From JAODBQ01 sp047602055 (GTDB lineage: Bacteria; Actinomycetota; Acidimicrobiia; Acidimicrobiales; Ilumatobacteraceae), in the NCBI GenBank assembly GCA_047602055.1, contig JASGIG010000001.1, positions 3,720,001-3,784,000 of the forward strand: a stretch of 64,000 nucleotides of DNA. The letters are read 5' to 3'. Within the stretch, counting starts at the first letter, position 1, and each line of letters opens with the position of its first letter. Shown here in pieces: positions 50,971 through 59,895 of this stretch. The notes beneath the pieces were generated by a model. It was not told the origin of the DNA and ran no database searches. It saw only the letters and a list, made by a program, of their open reading frames with translations. A program made the position numbers and the translations under genes.

Positions 50971-52176
50971 TCAGCCGAGGTTCGACTTCTCCAGGATGTG
51001 CACGCCGCACGCCGAGCCGAGGCCGATGACGTGGGCCAGGCCGACCTTGGCGCCCTCGATCTGGCGGTCGCCGGCCTCACCACGCAGGTGGTGGCAGACC
51101 TCCCAGATGTTGGCGATGCCGGTCGCCGCGATCGGGTGGCCCTTGGACTCCAGGCCGCCGGACACGTTCACCGGCGTCGTGCCGTCACGCCACGTCGCCC
51201 CGCTCTCGAAGAACGCCGCGGCGCCGCCTTCCTCGCACAGGCCGAGGTTGTCGTAGTGGACCAGCTCGGCGGTGGCGAAGCAGTCGTGGAGCTCGACGAG
51301 GTCGAGATCCTCCGGGCCGACGCCCGCCTGCTCGTAGGCCTGCTTGGCGGCGATCTTCGTCAGCGTGTTGACGTCGGGCAGCACCTGGCAGGCCTCCTGC
51401 CACGGATCGCTGGTGAGGATCGACGCCGACACCTTGATCGCCCGGCGCTGCTGCTCCAGCGACAGCGTCTTGAGCTTGGCGTCGCTGACCACGACCGCCG
51501 CGGCGGCACCGTCGCAGTTGGCCGAGCACATCGGCCGCGTGTTCGGGTAGGCGATCATCATGTCGCCCATGATCTCGTCGAGCGTGAACCGCTTCTGGTA
51601 GGCGGCCAGCGGGTTCAGCGTCGAGTGGGCGTGGTTCTTCTCGGAGATCTTGGCGAACAGCTCGAAGCTCGTGCCACCGTACTTGTGGCCGTACTCCATG
51701 CCGACCTGGGCGAACACCCCCGGCATCGTGTCGGTGCCGATGCGCCCGTCGGTGGCCGCAACCGCGCCGTAGCGGCCGGACGGGGTCCACTCCTTCTTGT
51801 CGCTCTTGGCCTTGCCGCCGCCGCCGAGCAGGCCGGCACCGGCCAGCTTCTCGACGCCGACGGCGAGGCCCATGTCGCACTCGCCAGCCTTGACGGCCAT
51901 GATCGCCGTGCGCAGCGCGGTGGCGCCCGTGGCACAGGCGTTGGACACGTTGAACGCCGGGATGCCGGTCTGGCCGATCTGCTTCTGGATCTGCTGGGCC
52001 ATGCCACCGCCGCCCATCAGACAGCCGGCTGCGAGCACGCCCATGTCCTTCATCGACACACCGCCGTCGGCGAGCGCAGCGAGCGCAGCCTGCGAGGCGA
52101 GATCGACTGTGTCCTTGTCCGGGTACTTCCCGAACTTCGTCATGTTGATCCCGAGGATCCAGATCGGTTCGCTCAT
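50971..52176 (-). CDS. Thiolase-like lipid-transfer protein (SCP-x type)
   Basis: Thiolase-fold protein of 401 aa. Nucleophile Cys is in NACATGATALRTA, HDCFATAELVHYDNLG and GGLESKGHPIAATGI hold the His residues, and GSACGVHIL has the second Cys. Close in type to actinobacterial lipid-transfer thiolases used in sterol or acyl-CoA breakdown. It follows the OB-fold partner gene by 19 bp. Confidence 0.9.
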   Translation of the reverse strand: MSEPIWILGINMTKFGKYPDKDTVDLASQAALAALADGGVSMKDMGVLAAGCLMGGGGMAQQIQKQIGQTGIPAFNVSNACATGATALRTAIMAVKAGECDMGLAVGVEKLAGAGLLGGGGKAKSDKKEWTPSGRYGAVAATDGRIGTDTMPGVFAQVGMEYGHKYGGTSFELFAKISEKNHAHSTLNPLAAYQKRFTLDEIMGDMMIAYPNTRPMCSANCDGAAAAVVVSDAKLKTLSLEQQRRAIKVSASILTSDPWQEACQVLPDVNTLTKIAAKQAYEQAGVGPEDLDLVELHDCFATAELVHYDNLGLCEEGGAAAFFESGATWRDGTTPVNVSGGLESKGHPIAATGIANIWEVCHHLRGEAGDRQIEGAKVGLAHVIGLGSACGVHILEKSNLG

Positions 52177-52195
52177 GGCTTGCTGCTCCTGTTGC

Positions 52196-52594
52196 TCAGT
52201 TGGAGATCGGTTCGAAGCCGAAGCCGATGGCCTCGGTGCCGTTGTCGTCGGCGCCCAGCGAGTACGTCGCCAGCTTGACCTTCATGCCGAGGCTGACGTT
52301 GTCGGGGCTCGGCTCGACGTTGATGATGTTGCCGCGCACGCTCGTGCCGTCGCAGTCGACGATCGACGAGACGAACGGCACCTTCACGCCGGGGGCGGCG
52401 AGGGCGACGATGGTGAACGCCTTCACCTCGCCCTCCGGGGCGATGTCGACGGTCGTGAACTCGGTGCCGCTGCAGCTCGCGCAGGCGTTGCGCCGGTCGA
52501 AGTAGCGGGCACCACACGACGTGCATTCGTGGGCGGTCAAGTGGGGCTGGTCACCGAGGACGAGGTAGTCCACCAGCGGGATCTGTGCGGGCAT
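52196..52594 (-). CDS. OB-fold/zinc-ribbon acyl-CoA-associated protein (DUF35)
   Basis: The 132-aa product has a rubredoxin-like zinc ribbon (HECTSCGARYFDRRNACASC) and a C-terminal OB fold (PFVSSIVDCDGTSVRGNI). Such proteins pair with thiolase-like enzymes as the MaoC/thiolase-associated DUF35 subunit, and here they are adjacent. I prefer ATG 52594 to ATG 52627, since family members begin near the PLVDYLVL strand. Confidence 0.88.
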   Translation of the reverse strand: MPAQIPLVDYLVLGDQPHLTAHECTSCGARYFDRRNACASCSGTEFTTVDIAPEGEVKAFTIVALAAPGVKVPFVSSIVDCDGTSVRGNIINVEPSPDNVSLGMKVKLATYSLGADDNGTEAIGFGFEPISN

Positions 52595-52691
52595 GGGGCG
52601 AACGTACTCGTCACCCGGCTTCGACATGTAAGCGGCGCGTCGGACCAGCGTGGCTCGTGCGGGCGTGAGCGCTTGCTCGCACATGTGAACG

Positions 52692-53297
52692 TCACCAACG
52701 CTGGTGATGGACCATGTCGGACAGGGGTCGGCGCGAGCGGCTGCGCCACGAACCCGACGGCGTCTCCCGCGGCTCCTTGTGGCCGATGGCGATCACGCCG
52801 GTGGTCTGCGCGCCGTCGGGCACGCCGAGCTCGGCGAACAGCTCGTCGGCGTTGCGGCTGATCCCGAAGTACAGGACGCCGAGGCCGCGCTCCTCGAGCA
52901 GCAGCAGCAGGTTCTGGCAGGCCATCGAGACGTCGGTGATCCAGAACGGCACCGGCCAGCTCTCGGCCCTGTCGAGGCCGAAGGCGATCTTGTCCGGCTC
53001 GCTGTAGCGCGCCGTGTACTCGGCGGCGACCGCGAACGGCAGGACGACGATCGGCGCGTTCATCAGCGCCGGGCGGCGCCCGGCGTAGTACTCGTCGCCA
53101 CCGGTGAGCCGCCAGAACAGGTCGCAGCGCTCGCCGCTGAGCACGACGAAGTGGATCCCCTGGGAGAAGCCGGCCGACGGCGCCCGGCGGGCCGTGTCGA
53201 GCAGCTCGTCGATCAGCGCCGGGTCGATCGGCTCGGTGGTGAACTCCCGCGTCATCCGCCGCCGGCGGATGAGGGTTTCGAGGGGTGTTCTGTTCAG
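52692..53297 (-). CDS. Nitroreductase family protein
   Basis: FMN-dependent nitroreductase-like protein of about 200 aa. LIRRRRMTREFTTEPID holds the N-terminal FMN-phosphate Arg residues, RRAPSAGFSQG the second FMN site, and CQNLLLLLEERGLGVLYFG the C-terminal region. The ATG at 53255 would cut the conserved first helix. CTG 53297 overlaps the preceding stop by CTGA, like other gene pairs here, so I favour it; ATG 53336 is also open. Confidence 0.82.
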   Translation of the reverse strand: MNRTPLETLIRRRRMTREFTTEPIDPALIDELLDTARRAPSAGFSQGIHFVVLSGERCDLFWRLTGGDEYYAGRRPALMNAPIVVLPFAVAAEYTARYSEPDKIAFGLDRAESWPVPFWITDVSMACQNLLLLLEERGLGVLYFGISRNADELFAELGVPDGAQTTGVIAIGHKEPRETPSGSWRSRSRRPLSDMVHHQRW

Positions 53298-53950
53298 CGC
53301 TTGCCCAGTTCGACGAGGTCCTCGGCCATCACCCACCCGTGGGCGATGAGCGAGCCGCCCTTGGCGACGGCGACCGCGGCGAACAGCTCGGCGACCTCGG
53401 GCTTGGTCTTCTCCGGCTTCAGCGAGACGTGGTCGATGAACCCGCTCTGCCCCTTGCTCTTGACGACGAACGCCTGCTCGTCGTACTGACCGTCGACGCC
53501 GAAGCGCTTGGCCAGGCGACGACCCCAGGCACGCTCCTCGCCGACGGCGCGGTGGCCGGGCCGCGGGATCAGCTCGTCGACCGACTTGAACGCCTCCAGG
53601 CCGTCGGTGGCGACGAAGCGCGAGCCGACGACGACGTCCTCGTCGGGGAAGGCCATCAGCGCCCGGTGGAACGCCTCGTGCATCAAGCCCTTGAGCACCT
53701 GGTCACGCTTCGACGTGCGCTTCACGCTCATCAGCCCGAGCAGGACGCACGGCGTGCCGCCGATGCGCTCCAGCGTGGAGAACGTGAAGCCGTGCAGCTT
53801 GTCCTCGTGACGCGCCGTCGTGCACAGGACCCAGTCTTCCTTCGCCTTCGACAGCACGCCGATGTCGAACGCGCCACCCATCGACGCCATCTCGTCGAGA
53901 TCGGCGTCGGTCAGCGCTGCACAGTCCCTCGTCTCCACTTGGATCGGCAT
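53294..53950 (-). CDS. Hypothetical protein, 218 aa
   Basis: Alpha/beta protein of unknown function (ALTDADLDEMASMGGAFDIG, EDWVLCTTARHEDKLHGFTF, SLIAHGWVMAEDLVELG). The mid region LMSVKRTSKRDQVLKGLMHE has a basic helix and could suit an acetyltransferase-like fold, but I cannot assign it. ATG 53950 is 11 bases from GGAG; ATG 53959 is also possible. Coupled to the nitroreductase gene. Confidence 0.75.
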   Translation of the reverse strand: MPIQVETRDCAALTDADLDEMASMGGAFDIGVLSKAKEDWVLCTTARHEDKLHGFTFSTLERIGGTPCVLLGLMSVKRTSKRDQVLKGLMHEAFHRALMAFPDEDVVVGSRFVATDGLEAFKSVDELIPRPGHRAVGEERAWGRRLAKRFGVDGQYDEQAFVVKSKGQSGFIDHVSLKPEKTKPEVAELFAAVAVAKGGSLIAHGWVMAEDLVELGKR

Positions 53951-54027
53951 TGCTGTCATCACTCCTCGAAACTCGGCGAGGCGCCCATTCTAGGAGATGC
54001 GGACGAATCACGCCGTAGGGGTGCGTG

Positions 54028-57000
54028 CTAGACGGACATGACCGCGTCGTGGCCGAAGGCGACGCGCAGCTCGCCGACGACGACGTCGAGGTTGACGCAG
54101 AAGTCGTCGCCGAGGCGGACCATCTTGTTGTTGCCGATGTGCAGGTAGACCGGCGAGTCGCCGGGGTGGTCGCGCAGGATGCGGCGCAGCTGGTGGATGC
54201 GCAGCTCGTTGAGCGATGTCGCCGGCATGCGCAGGTGCAGCGCCGACGCGCTCGCCGTGTCGAGGTGCTCGACCACCTGGATGTCCTGGGCCATGAACCC
54301 GACACGGCTCTCGTCGCGCTTGTCGAGACGGCCCTTGACCGTCACGATCTGGTCGTCGAGCAGCTTGTGGCCGTGCTCCATCAGCGTGCGCGGGAACACC
54401 GTCACCTCCAGCGCGCCGCCGAGATCCTCCAGCGTGAAGACGGCCATCTGGTCGCCCTTCTTGGTGAACTTGCGGGTCAGGTTGGTGACCACCCCGCCGA
54501 GGGTGAACATGCTCCCGTCCTCGCGGTCGAGCGCCTCGGCGACGGGGCAGTCGACCTTGCGGCGCAACGCCGCCTCGGCGCCGAGCAGCGGGTGGTCGCT
54601 GACGTACAGGCCGAGCATCTCCTTCTCGAACTTCAGCCGCTCGCTCTTGTCGAACTCGTGCTCGGGGACGGCGATGCGCTCGGTGAAGCCGATCCCTCCC
54701 TCGGCGTCGTCGCCGTTGAACATGTCGTCGCCGAACAGGCTCATCACGCCCTGGTCGCGCTCTCGGCGGCGCACCAGCGTGGTGTCGATGATCTGCTCGA
54801 AGACCATCAGCAGGCCGCGGCGCGGGTGGTTCAGGTTGTCGAACGCCCCGGCCTTGATCAGCGACTCGACCGTGCGCTTGTTGAGCACCGGTTCGGGGAC
54901 CCGCTCGGCGAAGTCGTGGAACGACGTGAACGGCCCGTTGGCGTCGCGCTCGCCGAGCAGCAGGGCGACGAGCCCCTCCCCCACGTTGCGGACCGCCGAC
55001 AGCCCGAACGTGATCGCCCCCGGGCTGCCCGGCGGCAGGTCGACGTCGATCGGGACGTCGCGGGCGTCGATCGCCGCGAAGTCGGTGACCGAGCGGTTGA
55101 CGTCGGGCGTGAGCACCTTGATGCCCATCGCCCGGGCGTCGGCGAGGTACACCGCGGCCTTGTCGAGGTTGCTCTTGACCGACGTCAGCAGGCAGGCCAG
55201 GTACTCGACCGGGTAGTACGCCTTGAGGTACGCGGTCTGGTAGGTGACCAGCCCGTAGCCGAACGAGTGGCTCTTGTTGAACGCGTAGTCGGCGAACTTC
55301 TCGATCACGTCGAACAGCGACGTGCCCAGCTCGCGCCCGTATCCCGTGCGCTCACAGCCGGCCTCGAACCCGGCCCGCTCCTTGGCCATGATCTCGCGGT
55401 TCTTCTTCCCGCAGTTGTGCACGAGAAAGTCCTCGACCACCGCGTACGGCCGCTCGCCATTGGCCATCTGGAAGTCGAAGCACTCTGCGTCGCGCGTGTA
55501 CTCGACCGACACGACCGTGTCCCAGATCAGGTCGCCGGTGCGCAAATCCTCGAGTCGCTCGGAGAACAGCAAGCCGTTCAGCGTGTCCCGGTGCAGGACG
55601 CGTGACGAGAGGTACCCGCCGGAGTCGACACCGAGCGACGGCCAGGATCGACCCGTGACCATGGCTCGGCGCTCCAGCTCGCTACGCAGGAACGACGACG
55701 GGATGCCGATGTTGGCGGCGCTGCGAGCCTCGCCCCAGTTGGTGAGATACCGCTCGGCCTTGGCCTGCTTGAGGTCGGTGAGGTGCGGCTCGACGATACG
55801 AGCGAAGCGCTTCGCCTGACCCTCGTCACAGACGGACGCGGTCCAGTGCCGACCGTGACCGACGATGTCTCGGTGATGGATGTTGGCGACGACACCACAG
55901 CGCAGGAGCATCCGCTTCAAGGCGGCGACGACGGCATGGCTCTTCGAACCGAAGTGACACCCCGTGGCGTCGGCCCAGCCATCGGCGCAGAAGTACAGCC
56001 CGAGGAAGCGTTCGACCTCGTGCAGCGGTGCATTGACCACGCGATGCGGGATGACCTCGCCGGCAGCCAGCCCGTAGCTGCCGAGGATGTTTCGCAGTGA
56101 GGCGAGCTGTCGCCGGCTGAGGCGGATCCGGGGGACTCCGGAAACGGTCGTACGACGCACGGGCTCACCGGGGAACCAGGCCGCGAGCGCCCGCTCGAAC
56201 GTCGCCAGCAGTTCGGGATCGGTGTTGCAGAAGTGGGCGTTCCTGCCGTTCGGTCCATCCGGCTCCGGGGTGTAGCCCTCCGAGATCAACAGCGCCGCGA
56301 GGTCGATCTCGACATCGGTGATCTTCGACCCGCCTTCGGTGCGAGTGTGCGCAGCGACGCCGACGAGATCGCCGGGACGGATCTCACCGAGCGGCCGCCA
56401 CTCGGCGCCCACGAGGAAGGGATGGTTGTCCGTGGCCTCGATCGTGTAACCCGTCGACGTCGTGAGCCGATGCACCGGCTTCACGCCAACTGACCAGACG
56501 TCATCGACGCGTTCGAAGCGCGAGCTCGCCGACGTGGTGTCGATCGTCTGAACCTCCCGCTCCGCCAGCGACATCAGCCGTTCGATCGGCACGTACCCGC
56601 GCGTCTTCGTGAGGATCTTCGTTCCCGCCGGCACGCATGCCTTCCGGAGGTTGTCCGCTTCGGCCATCGAGTAGCCGGCGAACTTCTGAGCCACCCGCAT
56701 CACGCTCTCCTGATAGATCATCAGGCCGTACGTGTCGGCGAGGACCTCCTCGGCGTCCTCGTGGAAGTAGGCGACGGGCTTGCGCTCGTTCTTGCGGTCG
56801 GCGTAGTCGTAGTGCATGTTCACGCTCATCGGCCCGGGCCGGTAGAGCGCGATCAGCGCGGAGACGTCCTCGAAGCTGGTCGGCGCCATCGAGCGCATCA
56901 GGGCGCGCATCGGCGGCGACTCCAGCTGGAACACGCCCATCGAGTCGCCGCGGCTGAGCAGGTCGAACACCCGCTGGTCGTCGAGCGCGACGGCGTCGAT

Positions 57001-58833
57001 GTCGAACTCTGGATCCTTCGTGGCGCGGACCATCGCCACCGTGTCGGTGATGACGTCGAGGTTGCGAAGCCCGAGGAAGTCCATCTTCAGCAGGCCGAGC
57101 TCCTCGACGCCGTGCATCTCGTACTGCGTGACGACGGGCGCGTTCTCGGGGTCGCCGCCGGCCTCCGGCTTGCGCTGGATGGGCAGGTAGGTGGTGAGCG
57201 GATCCTTGGTGATCACCACCGCCGCAGCATGGATGCCGTCGCTGCGCTTCAGGCCCTCCAGGCCCTTGGCGACGTCGACGACCTCCTTGACCGTCGGGTC
57301 GGCGGCGTACATCGCCCGCAGCTCCGACGCGGCCTTGAAACCGTCGACGTACTTCGGGCTCTCCTCGAAGCAGTACTTCAGCGGCGTGTCGCGGCCCATC
57401 ACCAACGGCGGCATCGCCTTGGCGATCTTGTCGCCGACGCCGTAGGGGTGGCCGAGCACGCGGGCCGCGTCGCGCACCGCGTTGCGGGCTTTGATCGTGC
57501 CGAACGTGATGATCTGGGCGACGTGGTCGCGGCCGTAGCGCTCGGCCGCGTAGCGGATCATCTCGTCCCGGTAGCGGGAGTCGAAGTCCATGTCGATGTC
57601 GGGCATCGAGATGCGGCTCGGGTTGAGGAAGCGCTCGAAGATCAGGTCGTACTTGATCGGGTCGAGGTCGGTGATCCGCAGGCAGTAGGCGACGGCGCAA
57701 CCCGCCGCCGAGCCGCGGCCGGGACCGACGCGGATGCCGGTGTCCTTGGCGTGCTTGATGAGGTCCCAGACGATCAGGAAGTACGAGGCGAACCCCATGG
57801 ACTTGATGACGTCGAGCTCGTAGGCCAGACGCTCGCCGACGGCCGCGGGCAGGTCCTGGCCCCACCGCTCACGGGCGCCCTCCCAGGTCAGGTGCTCCAG
57901 GTAGCTGGCGTCGTCGTGGCCTTCGGGCACGGGGAAGTTCGGCAGCTGCGGCTTGCCGAACTCGATCTCGACGTCGGCCCGCTCGGCCACCCACAGCGTG
58001 TTGTCGCACGCCTCCGGGAAGTCGCGGAACAGCCAGCGCATCTCCTCGGCCGACTTGAGGTAGTGCTCCTCGCCCTCGAACTTGAACCGCTTCGGGTCGC
58101 TGAGCATCGCGTTGGTCTGCACGCACAGCAGGGCGTCGTGGCTGGTGTGGTCCTCGCGGTGCACGTAGTGCGAGTCGTTCGTGGCGATCAGCGGGGCGCC
58201 GATCTTGCGGGCGATCTCGATGAGCTGCGGGTTGGTGTCGCGCTGGGCCTGCAGGCCGTGGTCCTGCAGCTCGACGAACAGGTTGTCCCTGCCGAAGATG
58301 TCCTGCAGCTGCGCGGCGCGCTCCAGCGCGGTCTTCGTGTCGTTGCGCAGCAGCGCCTGCAGGACGTGCCCGCCGAGGCAGCCGGTGGTGGCGATCAGCC
58401 CGTCGTGGTAGCGCGACAGCAGATCCCAGTCCATCCGCGGCTTGTAGTAGTAGCCCTCGAGGAACGCCAGCGACGACAGCTGGATGAGGTTGCGGTAGCC
58501 GTGGTCGTTCTCGGCCAGCAGGGTGAGGTGGTAGTAGAGCTTGTTGCCGCCCTCGGTGTCGCCGCCCGAGTCGTCGACGCGGCCACGTCGGGCCGGGCGC
58601 TCCCGCCGGGAGTCGTGGGCGAGGTAGGCCTCGGTGCCGACCACCGGCTTGATGCCCTGCTTGCGGCACTCCTTGTAGAACTCGAGGATCCCGTACATGT
58701 TGCCGTGGTCGGTGATCCCGAGCGCCGGCTGACCGTCGCTCACCGCCTTGGCCACCAGCTCGTCCAGCCGGGCCGCGCCGTCGAGCATCGAGAACTCGGT
58801 GTGGACGTGGAGGTGGGTGAACGAGTCGGCCAT
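54028..58833 (-). CDS. dnaE: DNA polymerase III alpha subunit with intein
   Basis: Replicative polymerase, 1,601 aa before splicing, 1,193 after removing the intein. PHP domain at the start (FTHLHVHTEFSMLDGA), catalytic PDIDMDFDSRYRDEMI near 411-426, GPGRGSAAGC, the FNKSHSFGYG region at 1185-1194, then a C-terminal OB fold with VTVKGRLDKRDES. Residues 733-1140 are the intein, between LRKA and CGKKNREIMAKE. Activity therefore depends on protein splicing. Confidence 0.95.
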   Translation of the reverse strand: MADSFTHLHVHTEFSMLDGAARLDELVAKAVSDGQPALGITDHGNMYGILEFYKECRKQGIKPVVGTEAYLAHDSRRERPARRGRVDDSGGDTEGGNKLYYHLTLLAENDHGYRNLIQLSSLAFLEGYYYKPRMDWDLLSRYHDGLIATTGCLGGHVLQALLRNDTKTALERAAQLQDIFGRDNLFVELQDHGLQAQRDTNPQLIEIARKIGAPLIATNDSHYVHREDHTSHDALLCVQTNAMLSDPKRFKFEGEEHYLKSAEEMRWLFRDFPEACDNTLWVAERADVEIEFGKPQLPNFPVPEGHDDASYLEHLTWEGARERWGQDLPAAVGERLAYELDVIKSMGFASYFLIVWDLIKHAKDTGIRVGPGRGSAAGCAVAYCLRITDLDPIKYDLIFERFLNPSRISMPDIDMDFDSRYRDEMIRYAAERYGRDHVAQIITFGTIKARNAVRDAARVLGHPYGVGDKIAKAMPPLVMGRDTPLKYCFEESPKYVDGFKAASELRAMYAADPTVKEVVDVAKGLEGLKRSDGIHAAAVVITKDPLTTYLPIQRKPEAGGDPENAPVVTQYEMHGVEELGLLKMDFLGLRNLDVITDTVAMVRATKDPEFDIDAVALDDQRVFDLLSRGDSMGVFQLESPPMRALMRSMAPTSFEDVSALIALYRPGPMSVNMHYDYADRKNERKPVAYFHEDAEEVLADTYGLMIYQESVMRVAQKFAGYSMAEADNLRKACVPAGTKILTKTRGYVPIERLMSLAEREVQTIDTTSASSRFERVDDVWSVGVKPVHRLTTSTGYTIEATDNHPFLVGAEWRPLGEIRPGDLVGVAAHTRTEGGSKITDVEIDLAALLISEGYTPEPDGPNGRNAHFCNTDPELLATFERALAAWFPGEPVRRTTVSGVPRIRLSRRQLASLRNILGSYGLAAGEVIPHRVVNAPLHEVERFLGLYFCADGWADATGCHFGSKSHAVVAALKRMLLRCGVVANIHHRDIVGHGRHWTASVCDEGQAKRFARIVEPHLTDLKQAKAERYLTNWGEARSAANIGIPSSFLRSELERRAMVTGRSWPSLGVDSGGYLSSRVLHRDTLNGLLFSERLEDLRTGDLIWDTVVSVEYTRDAECFDFQMANGERPYAVVEDFLVHNCGKKNREIMAKERAGFEAGCERTGYGRELGTSLFDVIEKFADYAFNKSHSFGYGLVTYQTAYLKAYYPVEYLACLLTSVKSNLDKAAVYLADARAMGIKVLTPDVNRSVTDFAAIDARDVPIDVDLPPGSPGAITFGLSAVRNVGEGLVALLLGERDANGPFTSFHDFAERVPEPVLNKRTVESLIKAGAFDNLNHPRRGLLMVFEQIIDTTLVRRRERDQGVMSLFGDDMFNGDDAEGGIGFTERIAVPEHEFDKSERLKFEKEMLGLYVSDHPLLGAEAALRRKVDCPVAEALDREDGSMFTLGGVVTNLTRKFTKKGDQMAVFTLEDLGGALEVTVFPRTLMEHGHKLLDDQIVTVKGRLDKRDESRVGFMAQDIQVVEHLDTASASALHLRMPATSLNELRIHQLRRILRDHPGDSPVYLHIGNNKMVRLGDDFCVNLDVVVGELRVAFGHDAVMSV
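55414..56637 (-). mobile_element. DnaE intein with LAGLIDADG endonuclease domain
   Basis: 408 aa from Cys733 to Asn1140. Splicing blocks: A at CVPAGTKILT, B at YTIEATDNHPFLV (TxxH), F at ECFDFQMANGERPY and G at EDFLVHN followed by Cys of the extein. Endonuclease motifs DLAALLISEGY (Glu120 of the intein) and FLGLYFCADGW (Asp219) keep both acidic residues, so it is probably active. The host joint reads LRKA/CGKK. Confidence 0.92.
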
Positions 58834-58839
58834 CGGTAC

Positions 58840-59895
58840 TTACACGGTTGTGATTCGAGCGACCTTACCAGTCTGCCGCACGGCATCGACCAGGGCGTCC
58901 GGGGCCTCCATCGGCACGAGGTGGCCGACGCCCGGGACCTCGACGTACTCGGCGCCGGGGATCAGCCGCGACAGGCGCATCCCGTTGCCGACCGGGAGCA
59001 GGCGGTCGTGATCGCCGTGGACGACGGTGGTCGGCACGGTGATCTCACACAGCCGGTCGGCGCCCGACCAGGCGGCGATCGCCAGCATCTGGGCGTTGAC
59101 CGCGGCGGCCGGCGTGACCCGGCGGCGGACCTGGCCGACGAGCTCCTCGACCAGCTCGGGGTGCTCCTCGACGAAGCCCGGCCCGCACAGCGCGGCCCAC
59201 ATCCGCCCGACCGTCGCGGCACGCGACGCGCCCGCCGCCGGTTCGGCGGTGACCATGCGCAGCACGGCCGGCGAGGCCTGGACGTGCGCCGGCGCGGGCG
59301 GCCTGGTGGCCGTCAGCACGAGGCCGGCGACGAGGCCGGGATGGCGCAGCGTCAGCTCCTGGGCGATCATCCCGCCCATCGACAGGCCGACGACGATCGC
59401 CGGCCCCGTCGCCCCGGCACGCAACACGTCGGCGGCGTCGTCGGCCATCGCCCGCATCGTCACCGCGCCGGGGACGGTGCGCGACCAGCCGGTGCCGCGG
59501 TTGTCGACGCGCAGCACACGGTGCTCCCTGGCGAGGCGGTCGACGAGCTCGCCGGGCCACATCAGCCCGGACGCGGTCCAGCCGTTGAGCAGCAGGATCG
59601 CCGGCGCGTCGGCCGATCCGTCCTCGTGCCACCACACCGCCGGGACGTCGGCCGTCGCCGCCCTGGCCGGGTCGAGGACGCGGCGCTCGGCCAGCTCCTT
59701 GCGCCGCCGGCGCCGCCACGTCGACGTCCGCCCGCAGGCGACCGTCGCCACCGTCTCGGCCAGGCGGCGCTGCTCGGCGAGCAGGGCCCGGCCCTCGATC
59801 AGCGCGTCGATCGCCGGCGGGTACAGCGCCGAGCGGGCGATGGCGTCGGCGTTGCGCAGCGCCAGCCGGGTGATGCGGTCCGCGGCGGTGGCCAT
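58840..59895 (-). CDS. Alpha/beta hydrolase
   Basis: The 351-aa protein has an unusual helical N-terminus (residues 1-70, LAEQRRLAETVATVACG) before the hydrolase fold. LLNGWTASGLMW is the oxyanion region, GLSMGGMIAQ holds the Ser nucleophile, HGDHDRLLP the Asp, and GVGHLVPMEAP the His. The substrate is unknown; the overlap with an acyl-CoA synthetase gene suggests lipid metabolism. TGATG overlap at 59895 fixes the start. Confidence 0.85.
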   Translation of the reverse strand: MATAADRITRLALRNADAIARSALYPPAIDALIEGRALLAEQRRLAETVATVACGRTSTWRRRRRKELAERRVLDPARAATADVPAVWWHEDGSADAPAILLLNGWTASGLMWPGELVDRLAREHRVLRVDNRGTGWSRTVPGAVTMRAMADDAADVLRAGATGPAIVVGLSMGGMIAQELTLRHPGLVAGLVLTATRPPAPAHVQASPAVLRMVTAEPAAGASRAATVGRMWAALCGPGFVEEHPELVEELVGQVRRRVTPAAAVNAQMLAIAAWSGADRLCEITVPTTVVHGDHDRLLPVGNGMRLSRLIPGAEYVEVPGVGHLVPMEAPDALVDAVRQTGKVARITTV

